From Ischnura elegans (lineage: Eukaryota; Arthropoda; Insecta; Odonata; Coenagrionidae), in the NCBI RefSeq assembly GCF_921293095.1, contig NW_025791658.1, forward strand, positions 8,122,001-8,186,000: a stretch of DNA of 64,000 nucleotides, given 5' to 3'. Under the pieces are notes generated by a model. That model made no database searches. It saw only the letters and a program-made list of their open reading frames with translations, and was not told where the DNA came from. Numbering within the stretch: the first letter of the stretch is position 1; every line of letters begins with the position of its first letter. Shown here in pieces: positions 9,637-20,404 of this stretch. Position numbers and translations under genes: made by a program.

Positions 9637-11102
9637 CTGTTGTCGTTGATATATATGTAGCACAATGAAGTCGACGCACTGAAGAAATCCAAGTCTAGCG
9701 TTTCAATGAAATTGTGGGATAGGTCCAATTTATCTAGTCTGGTGTTGTTCCTCAGCAGTGCCGCCGGAACGTTGGCGAAGAGATTATTCGAAGCTAGGAG
9801 TTCGATCAGATTTTCGTTCCGGGAAAAGATGTCTTGAGGCAAGTAAGTGATTCTGTTGCTGGAAATATTCAAGAATTGAAGTCCGTCCATGCCGTAGAAA
9901 GCATCATCTGGCAGGGAAGATAAGAGATTATTGTCTAGAAAAAGATCCTTGATCAATGACGAGCCAATCCATGCATTATTTAAGTTTGCAGGTTTTTCTT
10001 GAATTGAGGATAAGTTTGGAAACTTTTCATCGGAACTCAAAACTTTTTTGTAGGTTGGTGCCATCCCTTCCGGTGTGAGTCCCAAAGTTACAAGTTTGTT
10101 ACCGTTGAGGGAAACAAGAGACAGGTGCGGCATGTTGCACAAACATTCCTGAGGGATGAAAGTTATCCTGTTGTAACCTGCTAAGAGAAATTCAAGTTTT
10201 CTTAGGCTACATAAGCTCGTCGGTAATGTTGTGAGCAAGTTTTCTGATAATTGGACATGAGACAACTTCTCCGTTTTGAGGAAAACGTCGTCGTCTAAGC
10301 TTTTTATCTCGTTTTTACTGAGATCTATAACCTCTAAACTCCGCATACTGCTCAGAAAACTGCGTCCGAGTGACTTGAGCTTGTTTTGCCGAAGATATAA
10401 CGACTTCATCGCTTCCATATCCGCGAAAAATCTTTCCGGCAAATCTCGCACCTGCGTATCTATGATTTGAAGGTTTTCCAGCCGTTTTGATGTCCCAGAG
10501 AGAAGGTCCTCGTCTAATTTCGCCAACTTTGGACAGATGAGTATAAGCCTCTTCAGTTGCTTCAGGCCACTCAAATGCTGCTTGGAAAGGTGGACATTTT
10601 TCGACTGCTGGCAGTTTATCGTGAAACTTTCCAGAGGAAGGTCTTTCCAGCCTCCAATAGAACCTGTACTCAAAGCTCCAAATAACACTGACTGACTACG
10701 GGACGGAGCTGAGCAATTAGACACATCCAAACGGGCACTGTCTGTGTACATAAAGTAAGGCGCTGAGATGTTGGCGTGTAGTATCACTGGGAGATAATGA
10801 TATGGGTCTATCTCGATTTCGCCCATGCACTCCATTTTATAGTACACCGGCACACCTGCTCCTGTCCATCGGCTTAAAAAAACCTTGTCTTCGCAGACGA
10901 TAAAAGAATCTGGACTCCTCATTTCGAAACACAGACATTTGGGTTCAGCTTTACAATGAAATCCCATCATAACCCCGTCTTCGCTATCAGTTTCCAATTT
11001 TTCTGAGGAGCAACCCATGATGGATATGACGGCTATGAAGATATAAAAGTGTCTCTGGCCTGTGCTCGCATTGCAGCTGCTTCGCTTTGTGGCTCCAGAC
11101 AT
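9637..11102 (-). CDS. Toll-type receptor, first coding exon
   Basis: The exon encodes residues 1-489. Translation is placed at ATG 11102 (MSGATKRSSC). This ATG lies 9 nt after an acceptor TTTATTTCAG whose exon starts at 11111. The frame stays open to an upstream ATG at 11210, but that would run through the intron-like acceptor. A basic n-region and the hydrophobic run FYIFIAVISIMG (residues 19-30) form a signal peptide. Cysteines 50, 56, 58, 70 and 92 match the N-terminal module of insect Toll receptors. LRRs follow from about residue 175, with typical repeats LEVIDLSKNEI, LQFLNISSNRI and LDKLDLSHNFI. The donor is AACAG|GTTTGT at 9637. The family acts in innate immune and developmental signalling through a cytoplasmic TIR domain, which is not in the window. 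Toll-1-like membership is my inference; orthology is not settled. Confidence 0.85.
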
Positions 11103-11289
11103 TTTCCGAACCTGAAATAAAATAAATAATAATAATAATCTACATATATATGTAAAACAAAGCCGAAAATCGTGTTTGTTACAGCAATTATAAATCGAAA
11201 ATGTCCGCACCGAAATAAATGATACTCGTTTGTTTGTTGATCCGTCTCAGCGCCAGATAACAACTAAAACATTTAAAATAGAAAATTTT

Positions 11290-11384
11290 CACGAAAAAAT
11301 TGATCTTAATGTTAAACCTTTTACTGCCACCGGGACGACATATCGGCCCTCGTTGGTTGAGCGAAAACTGCCAGGTTTAACATT
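11290..11384. repeat. small TTAA-associated repeat fragment
   Basis: TTAAACCTTTTACTGCCACC followed by GACATATCGGCCC resembles, in reverse, the sequence at 3958-3990 (CGATATATCGGCCCG ... GAGGGTTAAG). Both look like ends of one TTAA-inserting MITE family. This copy abuts the piggyBac target site. Confidence 0.4.
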
Positions 11385-12048
11385 TTAACCCATAAGTAGG
11401 CGCACCTCACTTTGTGACGTAAGTGGGCGCGTGGGGTCTTTTAATACCCCATGCGGAAATGTTTATAACTTCGCCGAATTTGTTTATTTTACACTGCTAT
11501 ATTTTACGATAGATGCTGAATGTTGGATAATTCGACTTAAGTACCTTTAATTATTTCCTATTAGTTGAGCTAATTAATATGATCTCTTTTCTTCTATTTG
11601 CTTATTTCACTATGTGCGGTTACATAACTCATGTAATTTATCATTTACAAACGTTTTAAACGGTACATAACATTTTAATGCAACATATTTTTCTCTAAAG
11701 ACATTATTTTAATAAATTTTGCTGAAAGAAATAATTTATATTGTTATTATATAGCAAATGTTTATGTCGAATTATGTTCACTTTTTTATCTCTGAATATC
11801 ATACTTTAACATCTAGGGAGTAGTTCATTATCGACTAAAGATGTATTCAAATCAAAATATCAATTGTTCAGAATTATGTTATATGTAAACAATTTTTTTC
11901 TTATTTATTTAATTATTAGAACATATTTTTTCAAATCGCAATTTGAAGGGCTTTATATAATTATATACTGCACATAAAACTTTATACTCTGTACTAATAT
12001 GGAGGGTTACAGCAATAATTTCAAAAACAATGAAAATTTTTAAGTAAG

Positions 12049-13812
12049 TCATTTATTATTTTCATTTAAATGATTAAACAATGAGGGCATACAGTTTTCA
12101 TATGTTTTAAACACAGTTTTTGAACAGCGGCTGCAAAATTGGTTTGTTTTTTTGTCCATATTTCTAGGGCAAATGGTGCACCTAGCTCTTATTTTCACAT
12201 CAAACTCACTGTGCCCCGAAGATGTTGACCCTGAAAGTTTCAAAACTTTCTCACGAAGAGATCTAGGTACAGAATTGCATGCTGCTCTTTTCCTAATCTG
12301 TGCATAAACGAGTTCTCGACCAACCTCTCTCAGAAATAACCGCCGAACCAACTTACGTTCGGCATTATTGGACATATAAATTACTTGCGCGTTGATGCCT
12401 GCGATATTTAGAATCCTAAAAAACATAACTAATGGCCAACGTTTGCAACGTCTCGCAGTGCTATACGTCGCATATATTTCGTCTACAGTGACCACTCCTG
12501 ACTTGGTATAATTATAGTCAGTAATGATTTCAGGCTTACGCATTTCTCCTGATCTGTCGTCAATTGAAGCATCATGATGCATAGAAGAAATCATTATAAC
12601 GTTCCGGTTTTTCTTCGGAATGTAAGATAAGAGTGTCAAGTGTTTCTGAAAGGCAAAAATGCTAGTTCCTACAGCTCTTTGCTTAGCGTTAGATAATTCT
12701 GGCGGAATTTCAACCTTGTTTTTCCTCATGGTACCTAAGTATGTTATCCTTTTCTCTAACAAGTCTTGTACCAAGGGAATACTGCTGAACCAATTATCAG
12801 CTGTAATATTTCGTCCAGTGCCTGCCATTGTTTTCGCTAAACGCTTCACAACATCGCATGGCCGATTTGACAGGCGGAAAGGTCCTTCTGGTTGTGTTCC
12901 AAGATAAACTTCCATAGTCTTTGTGTACATCGATCTAGCATCCGTCAAAGTAAAAACTTTAATCCCATATTTTGCCGGCTTGCTTGGGATGAACTGACGA
13001 AAGGGACATTTACCTCGAAATGGAACCAATTGCTCATCAATTGTAGTTAGCTCTCCTAAATTGTAATATTTTTCACAGTTAGAGGTAAAAGTTTCAAAAA
13101 CATTACGGAAAGCAGTGAATTTGTCATGCTCACGTCTTTGTGGTCTGTCTTTTACGTCATTAAAGCGGACGCAACGCAATAGGAACAAAAATCTTTTCAT
13201 ACTCATTGTAGTATAAAATATTTCGATTCCAAACCCGTCTCTATCCCATAAATCACGGATATTTTGATGTCCAGAACGAATGGAACCTGACAAAATAAGA
13301 AGACCTATGAAAGCCTTCATCTCCTCTTCATCAGTCAATTTTGCATCTCGATCTCTACTGAATAGCAAAGCAATCTGGGAGATGTAAATATTTGTGCATA
13401 TGGTCACTATACTTACAGTAGCATCATCTAAAAATAGTCTGTAGCATTCGATAGGGGTTTTTGCATTTTTTGCCTGCAGTAATGGTCCCGACGAACTAGA
13501 CACAATGTTCACTTGTGGGGTCCTAACTCTGCGTGAAGGTGGAAGCTTTTTCCAACGCGTTACCTTATCTTTTCCAACAAAATCTAATGAGGATGACCTA
13601 TTGGGAGAGTCGTTGGCACTACACATCTCATCATCAGATGCACCACTTTCTTCTGTCCCCGTATCATGTTCCGACTCACTAAGATGATCCTCTTCCTCCG
13701 AAGCAGTAGAATCTCTTTCATCCTCGGAGGGGATATCCCAAAGAAGGTCAAGGATGCGGTTTCTTTCTCCTTCCTCTTGCTCATTCATCTTGTCCGCGAA
13801 GGGCAAACTCAA
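12049..13812 (-). CDS. piggyBac transposase
   Basis: An uninterrupted 587-codon frame, typical in length for piggyBac/PGBD transposases, which cut and paste at TTAA. The N-terminus (residues 10-70) is acidic and serine-rich. The RNase H-like core holds the expected three aspartates: D259 in TIDEQLVPFRG, D339 in ITADNWFSS and D444 in VDEIYATYS, followed by the conserved RRCKRWPL motif. The C-terminal cysteine-rich domain (C545, C548, C560, C563, C574) would bind the ends. All key residues are present, so activity is possible. The start is the first ATG in frame. The protein acts in the nucleus on the ends of its own element. Confidence 0.95.
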   Translation of the reverse strand: MSLPFADKMNEQEEGERNRILDLLWDIPSEDERDSTASEEEDHLSESEHDTGTEESGASDDEMCSANDSPNRSSSLDFVGKDKVTRWKKLPPSRRVRTPQVNIVSSSSGPLLQAKNAKTPIECYRLFLDDATVSIVTICTNIYISQIALLFSRDRDAKLTDEEEMKAFIGLLILSGSIRSGHQNIRDLWDRDGFGIEIFYTTMSMKRFLFLLRCVRFNDVKDRPQRREHDKFTAFRNVFETFTSNCEKYYNLGELTTIDEQLVPFRGKCPFRQFIPSKPAKYGIKVFTLTDARSMYTKTMEVYLGTQPEGPFRLSNRPCDVVKRLAKTMAGTGRNITADNWFSSIPLVQDLLEKRITYLGTMRKNKVEIPPELSNAKQRAVGTSIFAFQKHLTLLSYIPKKNRNVIMISSMHHDASIDDRSGEMRKPEIITDYNYTKSGVVTVDEIYATYSTARRCKRWPLVMFFRILNIAGINAQVIYMSNNAERKLVRRLFLREVGRELVYAQIRKRAACNSVPRSLREKVLKLSGSTSSGHSEFDVKIRARCTICPRNMDKKTNQFCSRCSKTVFKTYENCMPSLFNHLNENNK

Positions 13813-13942
13813 ATATTTTAAGGATATGTGTCGAATTCGATGCCGGCATGAAACTGATAAAAAATAAACAGCACAAATAAGAAATGAGCCTAATCAAGAG
13901 TAAAAAAGAGTCGTTTCAGGCGTGATGTGGTGAAATAAAATA

Positions 13943-14054
13943 ATTAAATAATACTGGCAATTTGCCACAAATAAATCTTTCCTGATGATGAAGTATCACT
14001 TCGAAATCGGTCGTAGTAAAGATTTCTTTGAGGAAATTGCCAATATTATTTAAT
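13943..14054 (+). repeat. hairpin with hammerhead-like core inside piggyBac
   Basis: Arms of about 37 bp (13943-13980 and 14018-14054, from ATTAAATAAT to its complement) enclose CTGATGA (13982), a GAAGT/ACTTC stem, GAAA (14003) and a GGTC site (14009-14012). The inner part of the arms, AAATCTTT against AAAGATTT, would be stem I of a hammerhead ribozyme. One extra U between CTGATGA and stem II departs from the canonical fold. It was inserted or captured 5' of the transposase gene. Catalytic function is an inference. Confidence 0.5.
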
Positions 14055-14897
14055 CTAATCAAGAGTACCATAAATGAACAAGCGCTTCATATACATACCC
14101 TGGATAGAAGAAGAAAAATCAGCGGGTTCCCGAGTTACTCCGAGGAAGCTTCAACTACAGTCACAGTTTTCTTGTTCACTCAAAAAGTGTTTCCCCTGCA
14201 AAGCACCGTTCTCTTCACGGCAAGAGAGGAAGTAGTTATGGGTACGAGCATAAACTACCTTACTAAATCAGAGGAGGAGTGGGTCATCTAAAAGCCTACG
14301 GTTGGTTAGGACGGAATAATGGGGTGAGGGGATTCTTTCAAAGTAAAGCACCTATTTTCTACAATGTGTCGGTTTGATTTTATCCCTCCTCGCTTTTGAA
14401 TCTTCCATGAATAAATTGTAATACACGAGAAGGAGCGCGCGGTGTTCCTCTGACTCCGCAAGATTCTACTTGATCTGGATATAACTTAACCATTCCATAT
14501 TCAATGTTGCAGGCCTTCGTAGCGTCACATTGCTTACATTTTAATTAAATTTGAACCCACTATTAGGTTAAGTAAGGATCTCATGACCAGCACTTAAGTT
14601 AGAAATGAGAGGAGGGTAGCGTACAAGGAAGACGAACGCACCACCTGGCGTCCCTGGTACACTACATTTGTAACGTTGGTAGGCGCGTGGGGTCTAAAAA
14701 GACCCGAATGCTTAAAAATATTATTTTGCGTGAAATTTATCCATTAAAAAATAGAGGTTTTTTATTTATCAGCTGTATGTAGGTGTCCTAGGAAGGTACT
14801 GAAAAGGTCAACTTCGAAAGCAATTTTTGTTATGAAATATTGCGTTTGCTACACCCATGGGGTCTTTAAAGACCCCACGCGCCTACTTAAGGGTTAA

Positions 14898-16039
14898 ACA
14901 TCATTTCACAATTGAAATAATTTAAATTTTGAACAGAATCTCAGTAATCAAATTGGTAGAAACAAAATAATCACGCAGTATTGACCAACTTAATATCTTT
15001 TTCAGTGAAACCATTTCATAAAATATGAACTTAAATCATTGAATTCCAACTTATACCAGCCCGAATTGAAGTATCATCAAAAACGTCCCTACCGTGTGTG
15101 TAAACAAATCTCCACAAGGAATTGTTGACTAACAGTAATGGCCGTGTACCTTTCGAGGGATAGAGAGGAATGATTTTTATTTCCTCGGAAGTTTTGCAAT
15201 TTCGATCCAAAGATGAGCTTATCAACAAAGTGTTCTCGAGCATTATTGATAACCACGAAAATAACAAATATTTGACTGAGTGAGCAATTTTCACGGCTGC
15301 GGACGAAGATGTGGATGAATGCAACTTGGTGACTTATGATAAAATAGTTTGTTCTCCGCATTAATTCAAACCTATTGACTGTTTAACAAACAACGACGAA
15401 GCCACCAACTAGCAATCTGAAAATTTTCAAGCCCTGCGATGTGCGTGGATTACCACGGCACAATTTACAGTTGAAGTCAGGCTCGCTTTTCACGATGCTT
15501 CAAAACGTAAACCAGTTCAACTATGCCATGGAACGCGTTTGGTGATCTTAATTTGGAAATCTCTCGGGCTGGAAATCAAATGTTTGATTGTAAGATCAAA
15601 CTATTACTTTTCGTTCATTATGTTTAAATGTGCTCATCGTGGCATTTGTTAGCACAATTTTAAATTGGTTCATTTTGCATTTCTTTACAGTGTAATTTTA
15701 TAGGTTTTCAAGGTACATGTGCCTTTTTATGATTATCCACTGAGCGTGGAATCCCTCCGCGCGGAGCATTTCCAAAAGTAGTCCCAACTTGTGATTCGTA
15801 ATAATGGGCTTATTTCGCGTCCAATTTTGAAAATATTTGCATCACTGTGTTTGCCATAAAATTTAAAACATTAAGAATACCCAAAACTATAACTTTTTAT
15901 TTAAAATAAGTTTTCCATTTTTTGTTAATAGTATGGGTAGTGTTGCTTAGTAACTTAGTTTTCACGAATTAAGTCGTCATATTGCAAGGATCATCACCCC
16001 TGAATTGTCTTTATTGATTTCAATGTCACTATAAATCTG
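14898..16039. other. unassigned non-coding sequence
   Basis: AT-rich DNA. Two overlapping minus-strand frames at 15031-15361 have no protein similarity I recognise and no splice context, so they are not called. Confidence 0.35.
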
Positions 16040-16346
16040 AAAACAAACGCAAAAGCAAGAGCCAAAGAGTGCTCGGCTTAGCATCGTAGCGGCGCTCATA
16101 GCCTCGCACCAATGTGGCCTTAAACAGCGGGGGGAGGAGGGGGCAAGAACCAGACTGACGTCACACGGGGTTTTCCCAGCATTCATACTAAGCGATTGTG
16201 TTTTCGCTCGCATAAAAATTTTCACTTTTCATTTAATCGCGGATAACAGATATCGCATTTAAAAATCTAAAAGCGTAAAATAGGTACTCAAGGAGTAATA
16301 ATGTTTCATGTTTAGGCAATAAAAAATAATAGGAAACCACCCTATT
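16040..16346 (+). mobile_element. half copy of the AATAGGGTGG MITE family
   Basis: It matches the right half of the element at 28318-28997. Shared segments are ATTTAATCGCG, AGATATCG, TTTAAAAATCT and GGAGTAATAAT, and the end is GGAAACCACCCTATT at 16332-16346. The left half is missing. Confidence 0.65.
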
Positions 16347-16500
16347 ATCATTTACGTAGATAATTGGTAGTTTTAATACATACGTCACTTGATTTTAGTC
16401 AATGCCTCTTTAACTAAATTATGCTAATATTGCTAGATATGTTTTTTGGAAGGATAGTCACCGACAGTGGGAAATTTCACATTCCCATTAGATGCCTACC

Positions 16501-17160
16501 TGAACTAAAGCGCCTTCGGTAAACCTTTCAGCAGAATGGATATGATGAGAGACAAATTTCCAAGGCCCTAAAAAAGTCCATATCCAAGACCAACTCAAGG
16601 AGAGAAGACGGAGAAAGAGGCGATCGAACTGAGAAGGCGTGTTTACCATACATCTCTTCAGTGTCGGGGAAAGTAGCGAGAATTCTGAAGAGATTCAACA
16701 TACAGGCCATCCACAAACCAACAAAAAAGATCCGGACATGCTCGTCAAAGCAAAATATCCGGTAGGATTGATGACACCTGGCAATTACCAAGTGCCATGT
16801 GGGTGCGGAAAAATATACATCGGTGAAACGGGCCGCACTATAGACACGCGGCTCAAATAACATAAGCGCCACCTCCGCCTAGGACAGCCCGAAAAGTCAG
16901 CCATCGCAGAGCATTGGATGGAATGCAAAAATACTGTTAAGTCTGACGACACCAAGATGCTCTGCCGATCCAATGGCTTTTGGAATCGACTCATCAAAGA
17001 GTCTATTGAAATTAGACTGTCTAAGAATACCATCAATAGAGACTCCGGATATGCTCTGAGCAGCACCTGGAAACCTGTGCTCAAGACTATACAAAAGGCT
17101 AAGCAAAACCACCAATCAGAGCATGCCGCTGACGACAGCCAATCAGCAGTCACCTGACCA
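16501..17160 (+). pseudogene. Penelope-like element, linker and GIY-YIG endonuclease (broken)
   Basis: In changing frames the plus strand encodes LPYISSVSGKVARILKRF, then KPTKKIRT, then YQVPCGCGKIYIGETGRT and DTRLK, followed by HKRHLRLGQPEKSAIAEHW and FWNRLIKESIEIRL. This order (RT-thumb/linker, CGKIYIGETGR core, EKSAIAEH, RLIKESIEI) is that of the GIY-YIG nuclease at the C-terminus of Penelope-like reverse transcriptases. The expected Glu codon after RLK is TAA at 16858-16860, and a frameshift lies near 16750. The RT domain itself is absent. TATATAAG at 17171 follows, as in PLE terminal repeats. Confidence 0.85.
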
Positions 17161-17169
17161 CCAGAGTGA

Positions 17170-17790
17170 CTGTATATAAGCAAGTCAAAATTCTCACTCA
17201 CTATTTTGATTGTGAATTCCTAGATGAGTAAAGTAGATTGCGAAAATGAAGGAAGTAGTGTCATGAAAATATTTGGGAAGGCAAAACTGCCACAGTTTCT
17301 TAACACTAGTAAAATAATTTCTAACTGCATATCTCAAAATATAACACTAAATACACCACACACTATGCATGAATCTGATCTGCAGGATAATTTTATCAAC
17401 GGCACAATAAAATGTAACCAGCTTTAACTTCTGCTTCTTAACGTTCTTCTACAGGAGTCATCTTAATATTTTCCTTTTACGTGTATTGGTGTTATTAATA
17501 CTGATAACTGCTGGAAAACATTTAAGAAAAAGATAACACAAGTATTCAGTTCTTCATAACATAGTATTTAATTTTTTCTCAACTATTTTTGCCCTGACGA
17601 AAATAGATCAAAAATCGATCGTTCCAAATTTTGGAATAAACCGGAAACCGGGATGATTGATATGAAACCGGAAGTCGGAGTTATTGATGATCGACTTGTT
17701 TAACGAAATGTATCATGAGTCATTTGATTCACCTAGTGATTCAATCTTTTTGATCGAATCGTTCATTATCGACCCATCACTACTCGACAT
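17170..17790. other. spacer between PLE coding part and its terminal motif
   Basis: The sequence after the TATATAAG box has no recognised gene. A short frame at 17224-17427 has no similarity known to me. The distance to the hammerhead-like motif is longer than I would expect for a PLE, so a secondary insertion is likely. Confidence 0.3.
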
Positions 17791-17796
17791 TCACAG

Positions 17797-17925
17797 CCCT
17801 GAGGACGATGACCGAGTCGGACATCGAAACGTTGGCAGATATGGAGTTCCTGACCCGGTGGCGATCCCGAGAACTCTTCACTAAGTCCATTCGCCGGGAT
17901 AGCACAAAATCTTTCTTTCCCATTT
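17797..17925 (+). ncRNA. hammerhead-like motif and PLE tail
   Basis: CCCTGAGGAC, a GATG...CATC stem and GAAACGTTGGC at 17797-17836 fit a CTGANGA...GAAA hammerhead core, with one unpaired base before stem II. The tail GATCCCGAGAACTCTTCACT, then TTCGCCGGGATAG, is shared with the ends at 0.4 kb, 34.8 kb and 42.7 kb. In PLEs such motifs sit in the terminal repeats. Self-cleavage was not tested. Confidence 0.55.
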
Positions 17926-18409
17926 GATGTTTGTTTTGAGGTCTTCGGGCACAACCGCTATCCGCTAACCGTCTCTCCTCGATTTCCTCTCAAAGAGAAC
18001 ACTCACATCAAAGTAAAACATATTTATTTTATCGTTATGAGGACCACTTCGAAATGGCTTCGAGAGACGTGACTATTAAAATTTGTCTGGAAAAGCCATC
18101 TGTCGAATGCACACTTGTATCGATTAAAACCTCGGCTGTAATTACAGCATTAGTTTACGTTAACTTTTATCTTATTTTTACCTTAATTTTACCTTTCAAC
18201 ACGAGTTTCAGTCCCTTGCTTTAATAAATAAAAAAGATATTAGGGAAAAATAGAATTTCAGGGTTTTCCATATTATATATTATACTCGATAATAGATGAA
18301 GTGGAATCTTCATCATTCTTAATTTTTTTACCTCTGTGATAAGAATTATATCCTTAAATTTTTGTTTATCTCGTAAAAGGGGAAACGTAGACAAAACGAT
18401 TTGATTACA

Positions 18410-18600
18410 TCCCGATTTACTTTACATTGAAAATAATGGTCGACATAAAACGAAAACTATGGTTGCCATGGAGCCCGTAATATAACGAAACATTTATGTT
18501 AGCAATCAGATACAACACTGAAAATTTCGGACAGGTATGGTCAAAAGCAAAGGAGAAAATGAGACCTATCGATATAAATCCATGGCGATATATTTTCATA
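18410..18600 (-). repeat. repeat shared with 58671-58901
   Basis: On the minus strand both places start ATGAA(A/G)(A/G)TATATCG and give related 60-75 codon frames rich in Ile, Ser and Phe. The similarity is at DNA level and extends beyond the frames, so I read it as an interspersed repeat and not a gene pair. Confidence 0.5.
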
Positions 18601-18879
18601 AGGAATCGTTACTCATCAATATGATGTGTACGTGTGCAGGGACCTTTTCTGTCTTAGAAGACCATGGGTTATCGAAACTTGCTCCATTCACTGATCCATT
18701 CCTATTTCACCGAGAAGCCTATTAGAGTCTACAATGCTGAGAGCAGTTTTCCACTAGAATTAGCATCAGACACTAAATGAACGTACAGCTTTCTATGCAT
18801 GGGAGAACCGAGGTGGAAGCATATGATAAGGGAAAGCGTGGACAAGACGGTACAAATATATGATCAACAGAACTCTCTT

Positions 18880-19175
18880 CATTATTAACCCTTGCAACAA
18901 TCCTCTGATATACCAGCGAAAGAAAGAAAATGTATAGAAACTGCGGAAAATCATCTGTAAATTCAGTCTGTTAACCAGTCTGGCGCTCAAATGACGGAAG
19001 AAAAAATATGATGACAAAGGACATACATAATTAGCAGAACACTAGTGGTAGGAGTACTAAAGGCCGCCGTGACACTAAAAGGTATGTCATCAATTATTTT
19101 ATAGTTCATGCAGCCGATAGTAAAAAAGCGTGTTTTCGACAGAGGAAAATAATAAAAAGTAACGAATATACGTTT
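18880..19175 (+). repeat. anonymous interspersed repeat X, copy 1
   Basis: It contains TCTGATA(T/A)ACCAGC, AATTCAGTCTGTTAA and a GACATACATAAT segment, in the same order as 29690-29985 and 30570-30900. There is no coding content and the ends are not defined. Confidence 0.6.
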
Positions 19176-20404
19176 AAACTCAAAAGGGCTAATAAGTTGG
19201 GATCACGGTTGTAAAGGGCATCATAAGTTGGGGAATCTTCGTAATGACAACTTCCTCATCTTTGAAGTTTCCTTTGAAGAAAGTCGCCCGAATCATATTC
19301 ATTATCAATTTTTTTTAATCATCAAACGCGTTCAGTAGGATAGTTATGGTTGGTTTAGGTTACAAAAGCATCATGAACACAGGGCCTACATATAGATGTG
19401 AATCGTTCCCTGGTAAGCCAGGTACGTCCAAGGACTTAAAATATTCAGATAGATAGTTGGTGATTTCGTCTTCGTTTCTTATGCAGTTAACAGATTTGAA
19501 TTCATGAAGAGTACCAAATATTTCATCCTGATGTACCTAGTTTGAATAATCCACATCTTCGCTCTGGTCCGTCAAAATTGTTTGCTCAATCAAATATTTT
19601 TGATTTTTCTGGTGATCAATCATATTCTGGAACACATTGCTGATGAGCTCACCTTCCGATGAAACTAATTTGCAAACATTCCGAAGAAGTTTTCTTTTTT
19701 CTAGATTCCTCAACAGGAACACGTACATTACCGTTTGTCAAAAATTGCTTGAAGATTTGTTTACAAACACGGTAGTGAAGAGTCAACTCGAGCTGGACTT
19801 TCATTAGCTCGAATTAAATTTTTTAAATACAATTTCAATATTTTGAATATATTTATCAATAAAAATGTCATATTGCTACGAATTTCAATTATTATATCGG
19901 TAAAAACAAAACAAATAATTTCATTTGTAGTTTTGACCGACTTATGAATTGTTGTTGCGTTACTAACTCCTAAAAACATATCACTGAGAAAGAGATGAAT
20001 TTTTTGTGAAATTATCCTTTTCTAATATTCTGTATGTTATCCGGGGCTAAGACGAATCCAAAGAACCTAATATCAATAAAATCGGTGCAGCCGTTCTCGA
20101 GTTATAAGTATTCTAACTGACACGATTTTCGACTTTCTTTTATATATTATTTATATTTCTGAGGCGATTTGCAATAGATTATTTTTTTATTAGCCACTAG
20201 ATGGCAGCTACTATCTGGTACATAATGTAGCCAATAACTTACAAAAAAAACTCGAGAAATAGCAGCAGAATCAAGTGATGGATGTCACTAACGCGGCACG
20301 CTTGTGGTGTTTGTTGGCAGGTTAATATCATTTACCAATAAGCTTGTGGGTGCCAATAGGCTATCATGTTATGAAAGAAATACACAAAAGATTGCATATT
20401 TTAG
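19176..20404. other. unassigned non-coding sequence
   Basis: AT-rich. The phrase ATCGGTGCAGCCGTTCTCGA near 20086 is of a type common in 3' regions of insect retroelements, but no element border can be set. Confidence 0.3.

Larger units (their letters stand above)
11389..14893 (-). mobile_element. complete piggyBac-type transposon
   Basis: The element is flanked on both sides by TTAA (11385-11388 and 14894-14897). Its left end is CCCATAAGTAGGCGC and its right end, in reverse, is CCCTTAAGTAGGCGC, so the terminal repeat is about 15 bp with one mismatch. Subterminal copies of GGCGCGTGGGGTC lie at about 11428 and 14682, and the palindrome GGGGTCTTTAAAGACCCC is near the right end. The 3505 bp carries one intact transposase gene on the minus strand. 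It is located upstream of the first coding exon of the Toll-type gene, probably in its 5' intron. Confidence 0.92.

Noticed and set aside
15031-15361. Two overlapping minus-strand frames of 90-97 codons
   Set aside because: Different frames over the same DNA, no domain, no splice context; expected by chance.
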